This document shows positions 10,892 to 21,908 of a DNA stretch of 64,000 bases, piece by piece. The DNA is from Helianthus annuus (Eukaryota > Streptophyta > Magnoliopsida > Asterales > Asteraceae). A model generated the notes under the pieces. It was not told the origin of the DNA. It did no database searches and worked only from the letters and a program-made list of their open reading frames with translations. Position 1 is the stretch's first letter. Each line of letters begins with the position of its first letter. The translations under genes were made by a program, and so were the position numbers. The stretch spans positions 1,487,393 through 1,551,392 of the forward strand of contig NC_035439.2 of assembly GCF_002127325.2 (NCBI RefSeq), given 5' to 3'.

Positions 10892-11518
10892 AGTTGATAC
10901 ATGATGTAGACGCGACTCGACTCGATGCGACTTGGCTTGAATCACGACATTCCTCCGTCGTGTGCTTGTGTGCTTGAAGACTACAAGCGGGCCAAGACAT
11001 AAAGGACTTGAACATTAGTCCCTGGGCTGAAGCAGATCAACAAAAGAAATCAGTTGGGCTAACTGTTTGGCGAAACACTTCTTGGGCCCAAGCCCAACTT
11101 TGATGAAACATGTAGTTGACGAAACGAGTCTGTTTCGTCAACCTTATTTGTGTTTCTTCAAAGTTTGTTTCATCAAAAAGGTGTTTCTTCAAAAAGGTGT
11201 TTCAAGTGTTTCGTCAAGAGTCTGTTTCGTAGTGTCTGTGTGTATAAATAGACTGTCACTAGTCTTAGAACAATAGAGAACACATTGTAGAGAGCACACA
11301 CACACGAGAGTTAGAGAGAGTTTGCAAAATACATTTGTAAACATTGAGCTTGTAACCGAACCTTTCATGCGTATTAATACAGAAGTGTTAATCGGTTAAT
11401 ATCGCGTGTCGTGTATTTGAGTGTTCTATCTCGGTTTGCCATTCCGGTTGGATTCCGCACAACCGGGTTGGTTTGTACACAAGGATTAGGCGACTAGATC
11501 CTCCTAGCCGGACCTACA
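10892..11518 (+). mobile_element. solo LTR (627 bp), plus strand, TSD CAAAC, nested in the non-autonomous element
   Basis: The sequence is the reverse orientation of the LTR type seen at 3080-3734: it starts (AG)TTGATACATG, has GACGCGACTCG and ACGACATTCCTCCGT early, and ends GGACCTACA. The direct repeat CAAAC flanks it at 10887-10891 and 11519-11523, so it inserted as a full element and lost its interior by LTR-LTR recombination. The first two bases are AG instead of TG. A TATAAATA promoter box is at 11243-11250. The palindromic words TTGACGAAAC and GTTTCGTCAA cluster at 11110-11230. Confidence 0.88.
11243..11250 (+). promoter_or_regulatory. TATA box of the solo LTR
   Basis: TATAAATA in the plus-strand solo LTR, placed about 350 bp from its 5' end as expected for the U3/R boundary. 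It could still drive plus-strand transcription against the sense of the host element. Confidence 0.55.
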
Positions 11519-11523
11519 CAAAC

Positions 11524-13753
11524 AACACATAATTCTGACTCTTAGTTAGTTATCCGGTACCCCAGGTAACCCGGAATAACTAGAAAAACTCGGAACATGC
11601 ACAACTCGAAACTTCCGAACAACACAAACTTCTAAATTCAACTATAAATCCGGTACCCCAGGTAACCCGGAATTCTAGAAAATTCGGAACTCGTAAAACC
11701 CGAAAGCTCTTGAAACCTCGAATCAGATCATCGGAATAGTACTTAGAGTACTAAGAAATTTAGAACAAGCAAAGAAATAAAGGAAACTCTGAAGAAACCC
11801 GGAAGCACGAAACCAGATTTAAAGGTCGGACCTCAAAAGCTGACTGTGAAATCAGACTGTGTTAAAAACTCGGAACAGAATACTGTTGATGCTGTTCAAA
11901 AAATCGGACATCACACACTGAGTTCAATCCTCGGAATGTTGAAAACTCGGAATTGATAAAAAAACTCAGAACAGTTTACGGCATTAAAGGTCGGATAAAA
12001 CCTCAGAACATTAAAAGTCGGATAAAAACTCAGAACAATGGACAATGCGATTTGCAAAACTCGGACTATGGAGTTGGAATCATGAACGTTGAAAAACTCA
12101 GACATGTAAAACTCAAACACACGAAGAATTTTAAGACCCGGCCCAAAAATAAATCATAAAGTTGCCAGCCCAAAATCCAAAGTCACATACCAAAACTACC
12201 AAAGCTCAAATGCTGAGATAATAAAATCATCAAATCTGATGTGTCTTTAGCCCATGCCAAACTAATCCTCTAGGCTCCAAAATCCAATTCTAAAATAAAG
12301 GCCCAACATTATTTATTTGTTGATTTAAAATTCATGCAAATCAATACAACTTTCATGACATCAGGTGAAACCCATAGAATAATAAAATACCATCATAACT
12401 TTCATGAGGAATGAGGAATAATCATTTGCTCATAGAAAAACAAAATACAGCTGCAACAAAGATATGTCATCGTATGTGGGCCCCAAAAAAAATTAACATT
12501 CCATCAATTAGTGACTATCACGATCGAAGAGAAATCATGCGGCCCAATCACTAATCACCAATCTGGCCCATACAAGCTTTCATGCCGCAAACCCTAGCCG
12601 CAACAATTACGCAGCCGTCACCTATCAACTGCCACCCCATTCTCAATTGTGCACCACATCTTCATCGGAAACCATTATCCAGTCACCACCCACCGTATTC
12701 CATCCTAAACCACCATGAACATCCACCGGAGTAAATAAACAACCGTTCAAAGAATTAAAACCAACCTGGATTTTCATAGATGAACAAATCAGAAGGCAGA
12801 ATTCCAGTTAGTTGTGCTTAACTCCACACAAAACTCCATAGATTTTGATAAGCGAAGAGCTCCAATGAGACGAGTCCGAACAATTTTAAAACTCGGACCC
12901 TTAAAATACGGACACAATGAACCAAAGAAACTCAGACACAGTGAAACTCGGAACCATTAAAACTCAGACAAAAGAAACTAAGACACAATGAAACTCAGAC
13001 ACAAAAGAAACTCAGAACCATTAAAATTCGGACAAAAGAATCAAAGAAACTCAGAACTGGCTAAACCTCAGACCTTCAAAAATTGAAAACTCTGAATATA
13101 AGAAAGTCTGACCAATTAAATGGTTACTGGATCTGAGTTTCGCACATGAAGAAAAAAACTCGGACCTTTTGTAAACCTTCTAAAACTCGGACAAAGCTGA
13201 ACTAGTTAAAATTCGGATAAAAGTCCGACTTTTTACTCTAAATCCTATAAAACTCAGACAAAAAAAAACCGAGTTTTATAGGTTGGACAATCAAGAACTC
13301 GGACCTGAGATAACCTAGGGCATAAAGTTCGGACAATATAAGGAGTTTAAAAATCGGACATGGAGATTTGAAACTCAGAACAAAGAACAAGTAAGAGTTT
13401 CTCAAAACTCAGAAGAAAACTCAGACAACTTTCAATAACCAATCTCCGGACTATCTCCCCAATGTGACTTCACACTGGTTCACCAAAAACCCCGGAAACC
13501 CAAACACAGAGTTTTAAACTCAGACGGGTATAACACTAAGAAAAACTCGGACAGAGCAATTTTTTGGATCAAACCTCATATCTGCAACAACTTGGAGAAC
13601 AAGACAACCACGAACAGCTTCATTTTCTTCAACTTTTCTGCAAAATCTTCAAGTCTTCAAGATGTTTGGCGGAAACAAACATCAAATCAAGAGCAATGGT
13701 GATTCAGAAGGCGGTTAGACCATTCTGAATCGGTAACCATGATCTGATACCAC
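11524..13753 (-). repeat. AACTCGGAC motif array in the leader of the non-autonomous element
   Basis: Between the solo LTR and the PBS, the motif close to AACTCGGAC (or its one-base variants) is repeated many times, densest at 11580-12120 and 12860-13560. A duplicated GGTACCCCAGGTAACCCGGA segment is at 11560 and 11650. A stretch at 12130-12850 has far fewer motifs and looks like unrelated sequence without an open frame. In element orientation this is the 5' leader, where packaging and dimerisation signals normally lie. Confidence 0.8.
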
Positions 13754-14373
13754 TGTGAATGCACCGGATCGATGACGAACATCAAACATTGCACTTGATT
13801 CAAGACATGAAGAACAAAATATGAACAAGATAGAAATATGTAGAAGATGAATCTCTTTATTGATGAATCAGTCATCACAGATTACACAAACCAAAGGAGT
13901 ATACATCATCTACAAGCTGGTTTAGATCACAAAGATCTAAACCCTAGCTTTCTCTCACTAACACATAGTCTCTCTCTCTCTAGAATTCACACCAGGAGGC
14001 TGAACGAGTGGGAGAGGTGCACCAAGCTACGAGAGTTGCCCTAATCTACACTATACACACATATATATAGGCTAGGGACTAAACCTCGGACAAACCAATT
14101 CTACACATAAAACTCAGACAAAAGTTCTCCTAAAACTTGGACAAGTTGTCCAAGGATAAACCTTGGACTAACTTTCAAGACATGTACAATAAAGACCCTA
14201 ACAATTGGAAGGCATGCACTTTTCACCCAAAGTGCATTAACAACTCCCCCTTGATCAATGCATTGTCTTCATGTGGTCTTGAATTCTTCATTATCGTTGA
14301 CTTTAACTTGGACTTCTGCTTTGGTTGACCAGAACTGATAAGCGACAGTTACCCGGCAGGAACTGCACTTACA
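13754..14373 (-). mobile_element. 5' LTR of the non-autonomous element
   Basis: 620 bp from TGTGAATGCACC to GCACTTACA, equal in length to its partner. The minus-strand TATA region is at about 14059-14069 (CTATATATAT). The PBS complement lies at 13741-13752, one base from the LTR edge. Confidence 0.9.
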
Positions 14374-14633
14374 AGAAATATTATACATTTAACTTTAAAA
14401 TCAGAAACCAAGCCAACATCCAAACTATTGGACTTTAATTAAACAAAATGAAAGATATCATATCAATCTACAAGTAATGGTATTAATTTTTCACTGAATT
14501 TACCCGATACGCTATAACTGCACTTAACTCCATTCCTATAGCTTGTCTTCTACAAAAGTCTGTTGTTCTAAGATCCATGCCTCATAATCTTGCCATCATA
14601 TTTGTAATTAACATCAAAATAAAAACTCACATC
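14374..14633. other. 3' flank of F-box copy 2 (empty-site paralogue of the copia insertion)
   Basis: This run aligns with the two flanks of the large copia element: CAACATCCAAACTATTGGAC matches sequence left of 21904, and CATATCAATCTACAAGTAATG matches sequence right of 51305. It is uninterrupted here, so it shows the pre-insertion state. No gene is seen. Confidence 0.8.
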
Positions 14634-15774
14634 TTAATGATCTAGCAAAAGTAGTGTTTCCATGTAGGAACCAGCATAGAGTGAATATCCATTGCAAGAA
14701 ATCAGTGTACAATTGATGTGTTCCGAGTGGAGTTCATGAACAAAGACATCATGTGCATCTTGATCGGTATTTTTGAATATAGGTTCATCATTGTCTCTAA
14801 ATACAGGTACCACTTCTATTGATGCATCTGGTGAATTTATGTTGAATACCTTTGTAAAGGAATTTGGACCACCATGCTCCATCATCCACATACAATAAAC
14901 TTGTTTCTTAGACTCTTTAACCATTTCAACCACAGTGAGGGACTCTTGTAGTTTAGAAATAACCAAATTATTTTTTTAGCACGGGCTAAACTATCAGGAA
15001 GTGATACTTCCATAAATTCTTCACTTGTCATATCAAATGACACAATCAGATTATACCCCTCAAATCTGGTTGTCATCATGCTAACACTAACAAGATCAAG
15101 AGCATGCCAATAAATAAAACCATCTATAACTACCTGATTCGGCTTCAAACTAATTGAGTTACGCGGTTGATTGATGGTAGGTATACTTCTCCAGGCCTGT
15201 GAGCTCAATGTATAAACCTCAACTTGCCAAGGACTATAAATTATAGTATCCAAGTCTGGCATACTATAAGTGGAGTTAATCTTTACAAGCTTAGGATCAC
15301 TAGTCTGAGGACAAACCCCAAAACCAATAATCATAACAGAGTTCCGATGTAAATCATAAGGCAAATCAATAGCCACCGATTTTCTAATTGAAGGGTTCCA
15401 AAGAACAGCCGTCTTGATGATTCTTCCAGGTTCATGTGGATCTCCATGAGTAGTGCATACACAGAACAAGAGCCTTGAGAGCTACCTAGTAATCTGGGTC
15501 CGCTGCCTGCGGGATCAGGCAGGGAACACTTTTGTTTGGGGAAAGTTTCATCGTCCACAATTGAAACGTATTTTTGTTCAACACTTTCTACCGGACTGTA
15601 ACTTACTAACAGATGGTGCTGGTGAGTGTGGTTGACGCTGTAATCTACAACAAACTGAGAACTATCGATCAAAGATTTCCATGCTTTTGAAACGGTTCTA
15701 AACCGCAGAAGTGATTTGGTTGGAAGCCTTTTCATGATCTCTTCTAGGATTGCAAAAGGTATGTAGTCTGACAT
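14634..15774 (-). pseudogene. F-box/FBA gene, copy 2: frameshifted pseudogene
   Basis: The frame opens at ATG 15774 with a clear N-terminal F-box (IPFAILEEIMKRLPTKSLLRF, then VSKAWKSLI). FBA-type motifs follow: WNPSIRKSVAI, GFGVCPQTSDPKLVKI, VYTLSSQAWRSIPTI, VVIDGFIYW and SFDMTSEEFMEVSLP. The C-terminus has GSYMETLLLLDH. A full gene would encode about 380 residues, normal for the family. Two lesions break it: an extra two bases (a CT repeat) near 15470-15475 after about codon 100, and a one-base shift in an A-rich run near 14967-14975. The 5'-leader intron carries the large transposon that follows. Residual expression of a short F-box-only product of about 147 aa is possible but unproven. Confidence 0.88.
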
Positions 15775-16156
15775 TTTGATTGCTGAAATATAAAGATAAC
15801 AAAATAGATTGTTGAAAGTTCCATCAATTTGCTAAAGGCCCTAACTATCTGCACACCCAGTTTGCCTATCTGCACACTTAGGGTTTACCTACGCAGCGTA
15901 TTGGTCAATACGCAGCGTATAGGGTTAATCCTATACGCTGCGTATTGACCTATACTCGGCGTATATAAACCATGGATCTCAGTGCCTAATTACCAATCAT
16001 TGCACAGAAAACAAGGTTTATATACGCTGTGTATAGCCCTCTACGCAGCGTATATAAACCATTAGACTTTTTTGGGTCATTTTGGCAGGTTTGAGGGATC
16101 ATTTTTTCACAAAGTTTATATACGCTGCGTATTGACCTATACTCAGCGTATATAAA

Positions 16157-17770
16157 GGTCTGAAAATGTCATTTATACCCTTGTATTGAGGCTATACGAA
16201 GCCAAATACAAGGGTAGTAGTGTCATTTTTGTCTTATATGTTGCGTAGTGATCTATAAGGAGCGTATATAAAGCTCCATTTTTGTATTTTTTTTTGTGTA
16301 TTCCTTTGTTTATTTATAAAAAAAGGAAAATAACACCCGATACGATAATATACGATACGATATAACACTCGTATAGGCCTATAGGTGTGATTTAGGTCCC
16401 ATATTGACCTCGTATAAGCCTATAGGTGTGATATCGTATCGTATAGGTGTAGTATAGGTCACGTATTGACCCCGTATAAGACTATAAGTGTGATATCGTA
16501 TCGTATAGCATAGTATATGTACCGTATTGACCTCGTATAAGACTATAAGTGTGATATCGTATCGTATAGCATAGTATATGTCCCGTATTGACCTCGTATA
16601 AGCCTATAAGTGTGATATCGTATCGTATAGCGTAGTATATGTCCCGTATAGGCCTATAAGTGTGATATCGTATCGTATAGGTGTAGTATAGGTCACGTAT
16701 TGACCTCGTATAAGCCTATAAGTGTGATATTGTATCGAATAGCATAGTATATGTCCCGTATTGACCTCGTATAAGCCTATAAGTGTGATATCGTATCGTA
16801 TAGTGTCGTATAGGTCACGTATTGACCTCGTATAAGCCTATAAGTGTGATATCGTATCGTATAGGTGTAGTATAGGTCATGTATTGACCTCGTATAAGCC
16901 TATAAGTGTGTGATATCGTATCGTATAACGTAGCATATGTCCCGTATAGGCCTATAAGTGTGATATCGTATCGTATAGGTGTAGTATAGGTCACGTATTT
17001 ACCTCGTATACGCCTATAAGCGTGATATCGTATCGTATAGCATAGTATATGTCACGTATTGACCTCGTATAAGCCTATAAGTGTGATATCGAATCGTATA
17101 GCGTCGTATAGGTCACGTATTGACCTCGTATAAGCCTATAAGTGTGATATCGTATCGTATAACGTAGTATAGGTCACGTATTGACCTCGTATAAGCCTAT
17201 AAGTGTGATATCGTATCGTATATCGTCGTATAGGCCTCTATACGAGACTTATATACTATACACTATACGATACGATTTGATGCGATACGATACGATACGA
17301 CGCAATACGATAAGATAATTTAATTTAAATGATAACAATATAATATATTTGTTTTTATTTACGAATAATATTGTTTTTTTATAAATAATTTTCTTTTTTT
17401 ATAAATAAACAAAGGAATACGATAATTTAATTTAAACGATAACAAAACAATATATTTGTATTATTTACCAATAATATTGTTTTTTTATAAATAATTTTCT
17501 TTTTTAATTTTTATAATTCATAATATTTATATTATTTTTTATTTTTATAATTTATATTTGTATTATTTACTAATAATATTGTTTTTTTATAAATAATTTT
17601 CTTTTTTTTATAAATAAACAAAGGAATACACAATAAAAAATACAAAAATGGAGCTTTATATACGCTCCTTAGAGGTCCCTACGCAGCGAATGAGACCAAA
17701 ATGACACAACTACCCTTGTATTTGGCTTCGTATAGCCTCAACACAAGGGTATAAAAGATATTTTCGGACC
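16157..17770. repeat. module 1: 61-bp array between 185-bp inverted repeats
   Basis: The left arm (16157 to about 16345, starting GGTCTGAAAATGTC) is nearly the exact inverse of about 17585-17770 (ending ATTTTCGGACC). Between them, about 16370-17230 holds some 14 units of 61 bp with the recurring core AAGTGTGATATCGTATCGTAT and junction GTATTGACCTCGTATAAG; a few units are about 49 bp. An AT-rich spacer at 17320-17600 contains three degenerate copies of an AATATTGTTTTTTTATAAAT-like segment. Confidence 0.85.
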
Positions 17771-17915
17771 TTTATATACGCTGCGTATAGGTCTATACTC
17801 AGCGTATATAAAGGGTGGTAAAATTATTTTTAACCCCAAACCTGTGGTAAAATTATCCTTTTAACCCTTATAGTGTATATACGCTGCGTATTGACCTATA
17901 CTCGGCGTATATAAA

Positions 17916-19224
17916 GGTCTGAAAATGTCATTTATACCCTTGTATTGAGGCTATACGAAGCCAAATACAAGGGTAGTTGTGTCATTTTTGTCTTATATGC
18001 TGCGTAGTGATCTATAAGGAGCGTATATAAAGCTCCATTTTTGTATTTTTTTTTTGTGTATTCCATTGTTTATTTATAAAAAAAGGAAAATAACACCCGA
18101 TACGATAATATACAATACGATATAACACCCGTATAGGCCTATAGGTGTGATTTAGGTCCCGTATTGACCTCGTATAAGCCTATAAGTGTGATATCGTATC
18201 GTATAGTTGTAATATAGGTCACGTATTGACCTCGTATAAGACTATAAGTGTGATATCTTATCGTATAGCATAGTATATCTACCGTATTGACCTCGTATAA
18301 GACTATAAGTGTGATATCGTATCGTATAGCATAGTATATGTCCCGTATTTACCTCGTATAAGCCTATAAGTGTGATATCGTATCGTATAGCATAGTATAT
18401 GTCCCGTATAGGCCTATAAGTGTGATATCGTATCGTATAGGTGTAGTATAGGTCACGTATTGACCTCGTATAAGCCTATAAGTGTGATATCGTATCGTAT
18501 AGCATATTATATGTCCCGTATTGACCTCGTATAAGCCTATAAGTGTGATATCGTATCGTATAGCGTCGTATAGGTCACGTATTGACCTCGTAAAAGCCTA
18601 TAAGTGTGATATCGTATCGTATAACGTAGTATAGGTCACGTATTGACCTTGTATAAGCCTATAAGTGTGATATCGTATCGTATATCGTCGTATAGGCCTC
18701 TATACGAGACTTATATACTATACACTATACGATACGATTTGATGCAATACGATACGATGCAATACGATAAGATAATTTAATTTAAACGATAACAATATAA
18801 TATATTTGTATTATTTACGAATAATATTGTTTTTTTATAAATAATTTCTTTTTTATAAATAAACAAAGGAATACGATAATTTAATTTAAACGATAACAAA
18901 ACAATATATTTGTATTATTTACCAATAATATTGTTTTTTATAAATAATTTTCTTTTTTAATTTTTATAATTCATAATATTGATATTATTTTTTATTTTTA
19001 TAATTTATATTTGTATTATTTACCAATAATATTGTTTTTTATAAATATTTTTCTTTTTTTTTATAAATAAACAAAGGAATACACAATAAAAAAAATACAA
19101 AAATGGAGCTTTATATACGTTCCTTAGAGGTCCCTACGCAGCGTATGAGACCAAAATGACACAACTACCCTTGTATTTGGCTTCGTATAGCCTCAACACA
19201 AGGGTATAAAAGACATTTTCAGAC
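17916..19224. repeat. module 2: shorter duplicate of the 61-bp array module
   Basis: Same architecture as module 1, displaced by 1,759 bp: inverted arms 17916-18105 and about 19040-19224, an array of roughly 10 units at 18130-18690, and the same AT-rich spacer. Modules 1 and 2 are joined by 145 bp containing further TATACGC-type arms and a short unique spacer. Array length differs between modules, so unit number changed after duplication. Confidence 0.85.
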
Positions 19225-19544
19225 CTTTATATACGCTGCTTAGAGGTCAATACGCAGCGTATTTAAACTTTGTGAAAAAATGACCCCTCAAACCTACCAA
19301 AATGACCAAAAAAAAAATCTAATTGTTTATATACGCTGCGTATAGACCTATACGCAGCGTATGTGACCCTTGTTTTCTGTGCAATGATTGGTTATCACTG
19401 AGATCCATGGTTTATCTACGCAGCGTATTGGTCAATACGCAGCGTATAGGGTTAATTTTGCTAGGGTTTGGTGTGCCAATAGGCACTTTAGTGTGCCAAT
19501 AGGCACACCCTTGCTAAATTTGATGATCAAGTAAAGAAAAGTAC

Positions 19545-19870
19545 CTAAATTTGACGATCTTAGAGAGATATGTAGCAACCTGAATCCGTCACCAAATTAG
19601 GGCTTCAAGCGTGAGCGATTTCAACAAGAAAGTGAATCTGTCGATGCCACTCCAATATTTACAGGTTTCAGTTTGAGTTTAAGAATTTATTTGAGTGTGT
19701 GGCCCATTTGAACGGTGGCCCATTACTTGTTTTATTTATAAATAAAGAAAAATATATGTCAATGGTTAGGTGTGTTTTTTTCCATTTAGAGTACTCTTAT
19801 TGTTAAAATCACACTTCTAGGCATTTCAATGTAGGTTGGTTTATTTGTTTGATTTGTAGTGAATACATAC
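19545..19870 (-). promoter_or_regulatory. first exon and promoter of F-box copy 2, displaced from the ATG
   Basis: Aligns with 52720-52985 upstream of copy 3 (ACCAAATTAGGG, GCGTGAGCGATTTCAACAAG, GTGTGGCCCATTTGAACGG, AAAATCACACTTCTAG). Similarity ends at about 19874, marking the edge of the duplicated unit. The transposon insertion puts this promoter about 3.8 kb from the start codon. Confidence 0.6.
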
Positions 19871-21400
19871 CCTGGACGCTCTTTCTCCCCTTCTACGTTG
19901 GAAGAATCTCATGGACGCTTCTCTCTTTCACGGACGCACCAACTCCCTCTATTTCCATATGTGGTCTTCTTTGGAGTAAAATTTATTCCCTCTCTTCTAC
20001 CCATCAAGTGGATTTATTCACCCAATCATTTTATAATTTCTATAATAACCATGCAATTTTATGAGTGTCTGATATACATACCGCGAATGAAATTAGGAAT
20101 CAATTAATCTTTGCCGCTCTAATACAACAAAAACCTTCATCCGCATTTAGTAATACACTATTTGGTGATTCGGTGTCATACGTACTAATCGTACTACTAT
20201 GTATAGTGATTCGTTGTTTAAGAAAATGTGGTATGCAAAATTTCTAAAAACTACCTGTGTTTACACAAGTTTTACATCTATAGGAGGTATCGAAATGGAC
20301 GTGCCCGATAACAATAGTAGTGGATGATTATAGAGATTATATCTATGTTTTCTAGTAAAATGGTTTAGGGTATATACTTTTCGTTCACTATCAACTCTTT
20401 ATAAAAATTACACTTTCACCACGTTTCTTTTAAGCTATTTTTTTTTTCATTTTATCCCTTTGATTTATTAGAGATAACAAATATACTACACTGTTCAATA
20501 CATGTTCGTCCCATAGGTTACATTCTTTTTACATATTGCTTCAACCAATGGGTTATATGGATTAGCTTTGCAACTCATATTTTTTATTGAAAAATGGATA
20601 ACATAGCTATAGGGAATTGTGTTGCTTCTTTTTACATTTCTTTATATTTCTACATGGAAATCATTTTATTAATCTCCATGGTGCACTTAATATTTTGTGT
20701 TTGGGTTCCTAACTCAATGGCAGAGTAAGAGTACCCTACTTTTAAGTGGCTAGGGTCTATTAATAAACATTATAAGAAGCAAACAATAATAGTTTAAAAC
20801 ACCAAAGAAAGGAAATGAGGAGAACATAGCCAGTTAACTAAGGATTTTGAGAACAATATATTAAGCTAGGCTCGGTTGGGAGTAATTCTGCAACTTGTAT
20901 AGTTGCTTGACACATAAGCGGACCCAACCTTGCAATCAAATAAAATTAAAGTGTAAATAGCCCGGATCAGAAAAAAAAATTAAACCAATATAACAGTTAT
21001 ATGTTTGTTTTCGCCAATACCTATATTGAATAAAACCACACTTAACGTTTGTTGTGACTTTCGTCAATTAGGAGCGTGAAAAAATAAATGTGAGGTAGTT
21101 TGTCATTTTCAATGGATATGATCGGATAATATACAACCTTTTAAGAATAAGAAATGATTTCTCTCCATTTCTAAGTTCATAACCATTACCGTAGCTTCAT
21201 TGGTGTTACCTACCAAATAAAAGGCATGTTTGGGAAGACCATCTAATTCTCAGGATTGAATTAGTTTAAAGCCTCTATTTCTGCTAAACCAAATAAATTC
21301 GCAGAGAATCTGTAAATACTTCTACTACCAAAAAGGTTGCGATAAGAAAAGCACAAGTATACAAGATCTTGTTACGGTTATCCAAGTTCTTGGTAAGGTT
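19871..21400. other. intergenic DNA, nothing identified
   Basis: AT-rich, with several short open frames (for example 19849-20247) that overlap in different frames and show no recognisable domain. I see no RNA gene, array or transposon end here. Confidence 0.5.
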
Positions 21401-21908
21401 ATCCAAGTTCTTGCTATGGTTAGATGATAATTTGACAATTCATTGTTCTAAAGTTAAAATGTATTCAAGAAACTTAGTCTTAGCTAATTGTAGATCTTCA
21501 ATTATCTTTAAAATAATTCACTAATGATTCAACTAAGTATAAGAACTTGTTACAAAGTTAGTTATACTAATTTAACATTCAAAGCTGATGAAGCACTTGA
21601 ACAACCAATTTAAAGGTAGTAAATACTAATTAGCATATATTAAATCATTCAACCCGCAAATCTTTAATCATTCAACGCACACAAATTTATTAATTTAATT
21701 ACATAACGTAACGTAAAACATTGGTCTTTTTCTATATTCAATGTACATTGTGGTTTAAGCAAGATGACTCTTTAGATAAGCATTGCAATTGACAATTAAA
21801 TGATTAATGAAATTAAGAACATACTATATGTATTGCGACAAAAGATTCACTTGAAACTGTAAGATCAGAAAGAAAGCTAACATCCATACAATCGGACTTT
21901 AAACAAGA
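21401..21908. other. duplicated 3' flank of F-box copy 3, left of the copia insertion
   Basis: Matches 8702-9217 and, near its right end, 14385-14440. The last five bases, CAAGA (21904-21908), are the target duplication of the copia element. Confidence 0.75.

Larger units (their letters stand above)
9223..14373 (-). mobile_element. complete non-autonomous LTR retrotransposon, 5.15 kb, TSD AGAAA
   Basis: Two 620-bp LTRs (9223-9842 and 13754-14373) flank 3.9 kb with no gag or pol. AGAAA lies directly on both sides (9218-9222 and 14374-14378). The PBS (complement of TGGTATCAGATC, one base off the canonical form) is inside the right LTR, and a polypurine tract (complement of AAGGGGGAGAC) is inside the left LTR, so transcription is on the minus strand. 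By eye the LTRs differ at about 13 of 620 positions. It must have been mobilised by the proteins of another element. The TGGTATCAGA-type PBS and repeated PPTs suggest a Sirevirus-like partner, which is inference. Confidence 0.9.
15837..19510. mobile_element. 3.67-kb inverted-repeat DNA transposon with palindromic arms and 61-bp arrays
   Basis: TTGCTAAA is duplicated on both sides (15829-15836 and 19511-19518); the ninth base differs. Left end GGCCCTAACTATCTGCACAC and the inverted right end pair imperfectly over about 42 bp, each with two copies of CTAT(C/T)(T/G)GCACAC. F-box copy 3 lacks the insert at the same site (near 52680). Subterminal arms are packed with the 11-bp palindrome TACGC(A/T)GCGTA. 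The core contains two tandem modules, each an array bounded by roughly 185-bp inverted repeats. There is no transposase frame, so it is non-autonomous. Ends starting with GG and an 8-9 bp duplication fit Mutator-like or hAT-like elements; foldback organisation is also apparent. Confidence 0.85.
15783..19544 (-). other. leader intron of F-box copy 2, expanded from about 80 bp to 3.76 kb
   Basis: On the minus strand AAATTTAG is followed by GTACTTTTC (donor at 19544), and TTATATTTCAG precedes CAATCAAAATG (acceptor at 15783). Removing the inserted element and one copy of its target duplication leaves about 80 bp, similar to the 88-bp intron inferred for copy 1. Splice sites are inferred from consensus and from alignment of the three copies. 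Confidence 0.5.

Noticed and set aside
16370..18690. Regular 61-bp units resembling a CRISPR array
   Set aside because: Units are near-identical along their whole length with no unique spacers, the DNA is plant nuclear, and the arrays sit between inverted repeats of a transposon.
19849..20247. Three overlapping short plus-strand frames
   Set aside because: They overlap in different frames, lack a domain, and start at the edge of the F-box duplication. Chance is sufficient.
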